Source: Paenibacillus cymbidii (GTDB taxonomy: Bacteria > Bacillota > Bacilli > Paenibacillales > NBRC-103111). Taken from it: 64,000 bases of DNA. The notes under the pieces are model-generated. The model was not told the origin of the DNA. It did not search any database and worked only from the letters and a program-made list of their open reading frames with translations. Location: NCBI RefSeq assembly GCF_004764705.1, contig NZ_SHLX01000032.1, forward strand, positions 37,663 through 101,662, written 5' to 3'. This document shows, one piece after another, positions 61,380 through 64,000 of this stretch. The translations under genes were made by a program, and so were the position numbers. Position 1 is the stretch's first letter. Each line of letters opens with the position of its first letter.

Positions 61380-62144
61380 ATGAGAGGTCTTCGCGGCAAA
61401 ATCGCCGTCGTTACCGGCGCGGCGCAAGGACTGGGCGAAGCGATAGCGCTTCGGCTCAGCGAGGAGGGGTGCGACGTCTGGGCGCTCGACATCAACGGCG
61501 ACGGCGAACAAACGGCGGCGCGCATTCGCGAGCAAACGGGCGGCACGGTGCGGTTTGTGCAAACGGACATATCCGACGCGCAGAGCGTTGCGAGCGCTTT
61601 CGCCGAAGTCGGCCGCGTTTCGGGCCGGGTGGACGCTCTCGTCAACAATGCGGCGCGATTCGTGTTCAAAAGCGCGGAAGCGACGGCCGAAGACTGGGAC
61701 GCCATCTGCCGCGTCAATTTGCAGGGCACGACGTTCGTCACGAACGCGTGCGTCCCGCTGATGAAGCAGGCTGGCGGCGGTTCGATCGTCAATTTGTCGT
61801 CGGTCAGCGGTTTTGTCGGGCAGGCGAATTTTGCGACGTATAATGCGACCAAGTTTGCGATCCGCGGTTTGACGAAGTGTTGGGCGATCGATTTCAGCCC
61901 GTTCGGGATCCGCGTCAACACGGTATGCCCGGGCTACATCCGGACGCAGGCGTTCGAAAACAGCTGCATCGCGCTTGGGCTCGATGTGGCGGAGGAGGAC
62001 GCGCGAGCGTCGCGGTTGCATATTTTGGGCCGGCAGGGGCGGCCGGACGAGGTCGCCGGAGCCGTCGCGTTCCTCTCTTCGGACGATGCGACGTTCATGA
62101 CCGGATCGGATTTACTGGTCGACGGCGGCTATTTGGCCATGTAA
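61380..62144 (+). CDS. SDR family oxidoreductase
   Basis: A 254-residue short-chain dehydrogenase. TGAAQGLGEAI is the cofactor loop, NNAA follows at residue 90, and the catalytic set is Ser in VNLSSVSG and Y-N-A-T-K; the C-terminus is GSDLLVDGGYLAM. ATG 61380 has GAGAGGAGA upstream. In this setting it may act on a deoxy-keto uronate or related sugar acid (as KduD does). It begins 74 bases after the propeller gene. Confidence 0.9.
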   Translation: MRGLRGKIAVVTGAAQGLGEAIALRLSEEGCDVWALDINGDGEQTAARIREQTGGTVRFVQTDISDAQSVASAFAEVGRVSGRVDALVNNAARFVFKSAEATAEDWDAICRVNLQGTTFVTNACVPLMKQAGGGSIVNLSSVSGFVGQANFATYNATKFAIRGLTKCWAIDFSPFGIRVNTVCPGYIRTQAFENSCIALGLDVAEEDARASRLHILGRQGRPDEVAGAVAFLSSDDATFMTGSDLLVDGGYLAM

Positions 62145-62192
62145 GGTGCGCGGAAGGGGCAACTTTCAGGCGTGAGGAGAGGGGAAAACGAA

Positions 62193-63203
62193 ATGAAGAT
62201 GCTCGTTTATGAAGGACCCGAACGCATCGTGCTGGCGAACGCGGCGATGCCGGCCGTAGCGGGCGATGAGCTGCTGATCCGGGTGCGCTCTGTCGGCATT
62301 TGCGGCAGCGAGTTGGAAGGCTACCTGGGGCACAGCAGCGTGCGGGTGCCGCCGCTGGTGATGGGGCACGAGTTTTGCGGGGAGGTGGCCGAGATCGGCG
62401 CCGATCTTGACGCCGGCGACTGGCGGCTTGGCGACCGCGTCGTCGTCAACCCGCTGATCGGCTGCGGCCGCTGCCGCAACTGTTTGAGCGGGCGGTCCAA
62501 CATTTGCTCCAGCCGCGCGATTGTGGGGATTCATCGGCCGGGCGCTTTTGCCGAGTATGTGGCGGTTCCCGCGTCCGGCGTCACCCGTGTGCCGAATGAA
62601 ATGGACGCGGATCTCGCCTCGCTGGCGGAGCCGCTGGCCGTCGCCGTGCACAGCGTCAAGCTGGGGCTGGCGCCGCTGGAGGATATCGTCATCATCGGCG
62701 CCGGGCCGATCGGGCTGCTGACGCTGCAGGCGGCGAAGCTGACGGGCTGCCGCCGCGCGGTCGTCATCGAGCGCCAGCCCGGCCGGCTGCAGGCGGCCGA
62801 ACGTCTCGGCGCGATTGCGGCGACGCCGGAGGAGGCGCATGCCGTCGTGGCCGGTCTCGCCGGCGGAGAAGGCGTCGAGACGGTCATCGACTGCGTCGGC
62901 AACGGCGCGACGCGGCGGCTTGCGATGGAACTGGCGGCCGCGGGCGGCACGATCGTGATGGTCGGCCTGGGCCAGGGCGAAACGGCGATGCCGATGAACG
63001 ACCTGGTCCGGCGGGAAATTCGCCTGCTGGGGTCGTACACCTACACCGTTCGCGACTTCGCTCAGGCGGTGGCGCTGCTGGTGGAAGGGCAGATCGGCAT
63101 GTCCGGCTGGACGGAGGGGCTTGCGCTCGAGGACGGACCGGATGCGTTCGCCACGCTTGCCCGCGGTACCGCGCCGGTGAGCAAGTATATTTTGCACCCG
63201 TAG
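62193..63203 (+). CDS. Zinc-dependent MDR alcohol/polyol dehydrogenase
   Basis: A 336-residue medium-chain dehydrogenase of the sorbitol/threonine dehydrogenase group. The catalytic zinc ligands are in VGICGSELEG and MGHEFCGEV; the structural zinc Cys residues are in GCGRCRNCLSGRSNIC; the NAD site is IIGAGPIGLLTLQAA. ATG 62193 follows GAGAGGGG. Last gene of the region 4 operon; it probably oxidises a polyol or aldonate formed downstream of the SDR step. Confidence 0.9.
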   Translation: MKMLVYEGPERIVLANAAMPAVAGDELLIRVRSVGICGSELEGYLGHSSVRVPPLVMGHEFCGEVAEIGADLDAGDWRLGDRVVVNPLIGCGRCRNCLSGRSNICSSRAIVGIHRPGAFAEYVAVPASGVTRVPNEMDADLASLAEPLAVAVHSVKLGLAPLEDIVIIGAGPIGLLTLQAAKLTGCRRAVVIERQPGRLQAAERLGAIAATPEEAHAVVAGLAGGEGVETVIDCVGNGATRRLAMELAAAGGTIVMVGLGQGETAMPMNDLVRREIRLLGSYTYTVRDFAQAVALLVEGQIGMSGWTEGLALEDGPDAFATLARGTAPVSKYILHP

Positions 63204-63244
63204 CGGGCGGCGGCATGGACATGCGCTGATGCGCCGCGGGCGGT

Positions 63245-63780
63245 GAGCGAAATAAGGCTGATTTCAGCCTTGGAGCGGAGTTTCTGCAGATAGGGAGCGA
63301 AATAAGGCTGATATCAGCCTTGGAGCGGAGCTTCTGCGGAGGGGGAGCGAAATAAGGCTGATATCAGCCTTAGAGCAGAGTTTCTGCAGAGGGGGAGCGA
63401 AATAAGGCTGATATCAGCCTTGGAGCGGCGTTTCTGCGGAGGGGGGAGCGAAATAAGGCTGATATCAGCCTTGGAGCGGCGCTTCTGCAGATAGGGAGCG
63501 AAATAAGGCTGATTTCAGCCTTAGAGCAGAGTTTCTGCAGAGGGGGAGCGAAATAAGGCTGATATCAGCCTTGGAGCGGAGCTTCTGCAGATAGGGAGCG
63601 AAATAAGGCTGATTTCAGCCTTAGAGCAGAGTTTCTGCAGAAGGGGAGCGAAATAAGGCTGATATCAGCCTTGGAGCGGCGTTTCTGCGGAGGGGGAGCG
63701 AAATAAGGCTGATATCAGCCTTGGAGCGGCGTTTCTGCAGATAGGGAGCGAAATAAGGCTGATATCAGCCTTGGAGCGGG
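63245..63780. repeat. 11-copy tandem palindrome array, 50-bp period
   Basis: Eleven copies begin at 63250, 63300, 63350, 63400, 63451, 63501, 63551, 63601, 63651, 63701 and 63751 (AAATA edge). Each contains the perfect 18-bp palindrome AAGGCTGATATCAGCCTT or a variant with ATTTC at its centre (copies 1, 6 and 8), followed by GGAGCGG (or AGAGCAG) and TTCTGC. The AAATA edge is shared with the four-palindrome modules. Confidence 0.95.
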
Positions 63781-63785
63781 TTGCC

Positions 63786-63878
63786 AGCAGCTGCAGCGCA
63801 TGAAACATGCGCTAAACGCGCCGCGGCAAGCCCGCGAAGCAGCTGCAGCGCATGAAACATGCGCTAAACGCGCCGCGG
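63786..63878. repeat. Two-copy 41-bp direct repeat with internal hairpin
   Basis: Identical 41-bp copies at 63786-63826 and 63838-63878, a 52-bp period. Each holds AGCGCATG-AAA-CATGCGCT, an eight-bp perfect stem. It lies directly between the array and the IS-like end. Confidence 0.9.
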
Positions 63879-63879
63879 T

Positions 63880-64000
63880 GAATTTAGACTAGAAAGTAGA
63901 CACACTGTAACAGCGACCTGATACAATACAAACAAACGAAAGGTCGAGGTGTGTCATGGGAAATATCCGCCAACATTTTGATGAGGAGTTCAAACGCCAA
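63880..64000 (+). mobile_element. Left end of an IS3-like insertion sequence
   Basis: The repeats stop at about 63879. The following AT-richer DNA holds a candidate -10 TACAAT (63922-63927) and a short transposase-like open frame running off the window. The terminal inverted repeat probably starts near TGAATTTAGACTAG at 63879, but the right end is outside the window so this is not proven. Confidence 0.45.
63956..64000 (+). CDS. Transposase OrfA-like protein, start only (partial)
   Basis: Fifteen codons, MGNIRQHFDEEFKRQ, up to the window edge, with AGGTCGAGGTG upstream. The F-x-x-E-F-K-R-Q start is typical of IS3-family OrfA helix-turn-helix proteins. Too short for a firm call. Confidence 0.5.
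   Translation, partial: MGNIRQHFDEEFKRQ

Noticed and set aside
63245..63878. Possible CRISPR array
   Set aside because: The 50-bp units are nearly identical end to end with no unique spacers, the palindrome is the core of the unit, and no cas genes are near.

Overview
The window looks like chromosome of a high-GC, endospore-forming member of the Paenibacillaceae (Paenibacillus or Cohnella type). The reasons are a tricistronic-type spore germinant receptor operon, a YheC/YheD spore-coat ATP-grasp protein, strong AGGAGG ribosome sites, a CtsR-type heat-shock box, and many CUT1 sugar ABC systems with membrane-bound AraC sensors and YesM/YesN-like two-component genes. No tRNA, rRNA, prophage or CRISPR was seen.

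Layout. 0-5.4 kb: TRM11-like RNA methylase, then gerA-gerC-small gerD-like-gerB. 5.6-9.9 kb: YheC/D protein, an unusual chemoreceptor, a YhcH/YjgK-family protein. 10.0-11.1 kb: decayed WYL regulator and unassigned debris. 11.1-25.8 kb: glycan region 1 (TIM-barrel isomerase, DegT aminotransferase, AraC regulator, sialidase-like protein, sugar ABC transporter, AraC membrane sensor, and a divergent acetyltransferase plus two Gfo/Idh/MocA dehydrogenases). 26.1-31.2 kb: a repeat-built coiled-coil protein and fixABCX. 32.0-39.1 kb: glycan region 2 (ABC transporter, AraC sensor, oligogalacturonate-lyase-like protein). 39.4-46.9 kb: glycan region 3 (ABC transporter, two sulfatases, ROK repressor). 47.4-51.7 kb: hsp20, DnaJ-like, clpB. 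52.2-63.2 kb: glycan region 4 (response regulator, two GH105 hydrolases around a histidine kinase, heparinase II/III-like lyase, beta-propeller glycosidase-like protein, SDR and zinc MDR dehydrogenases). 63.2-64 kb: hairpin arrays and the left end of an IS3-like element.

How it works together. Regions 2-4 form a plausible scavenging route for sulfated, uronate-containing polysaccharide: sulfatases remove sulfate, lyases cut, GH105 enzymes remove the unsaturated uronate, ABC systems import the pieces, and SDR/MDR/Gfo enzymes process the sugars. Candidate wiring read from the DNA: GTATA-N5-TATAC palindromes at both the ROK gene and the sulfatase operon; a 15-bp motif shared by the region 1 transporter and the acetyltransferase-dehydrogenase operon.

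The most unusual content is non-coding. Six intergenic blocks each carry four short AAATA...TATTT palindromes with near-fixed start spacing of about 51, 62 and 51 bp (close to whole helical turns), with at least two unrelated stem sequences. Four of the blocks lie in the gaps between convergent genes. A related 11-copy array with a 50-bp period and a two-copy 52-bp-period array lie at the right end. I do not know a described family with this architecture.
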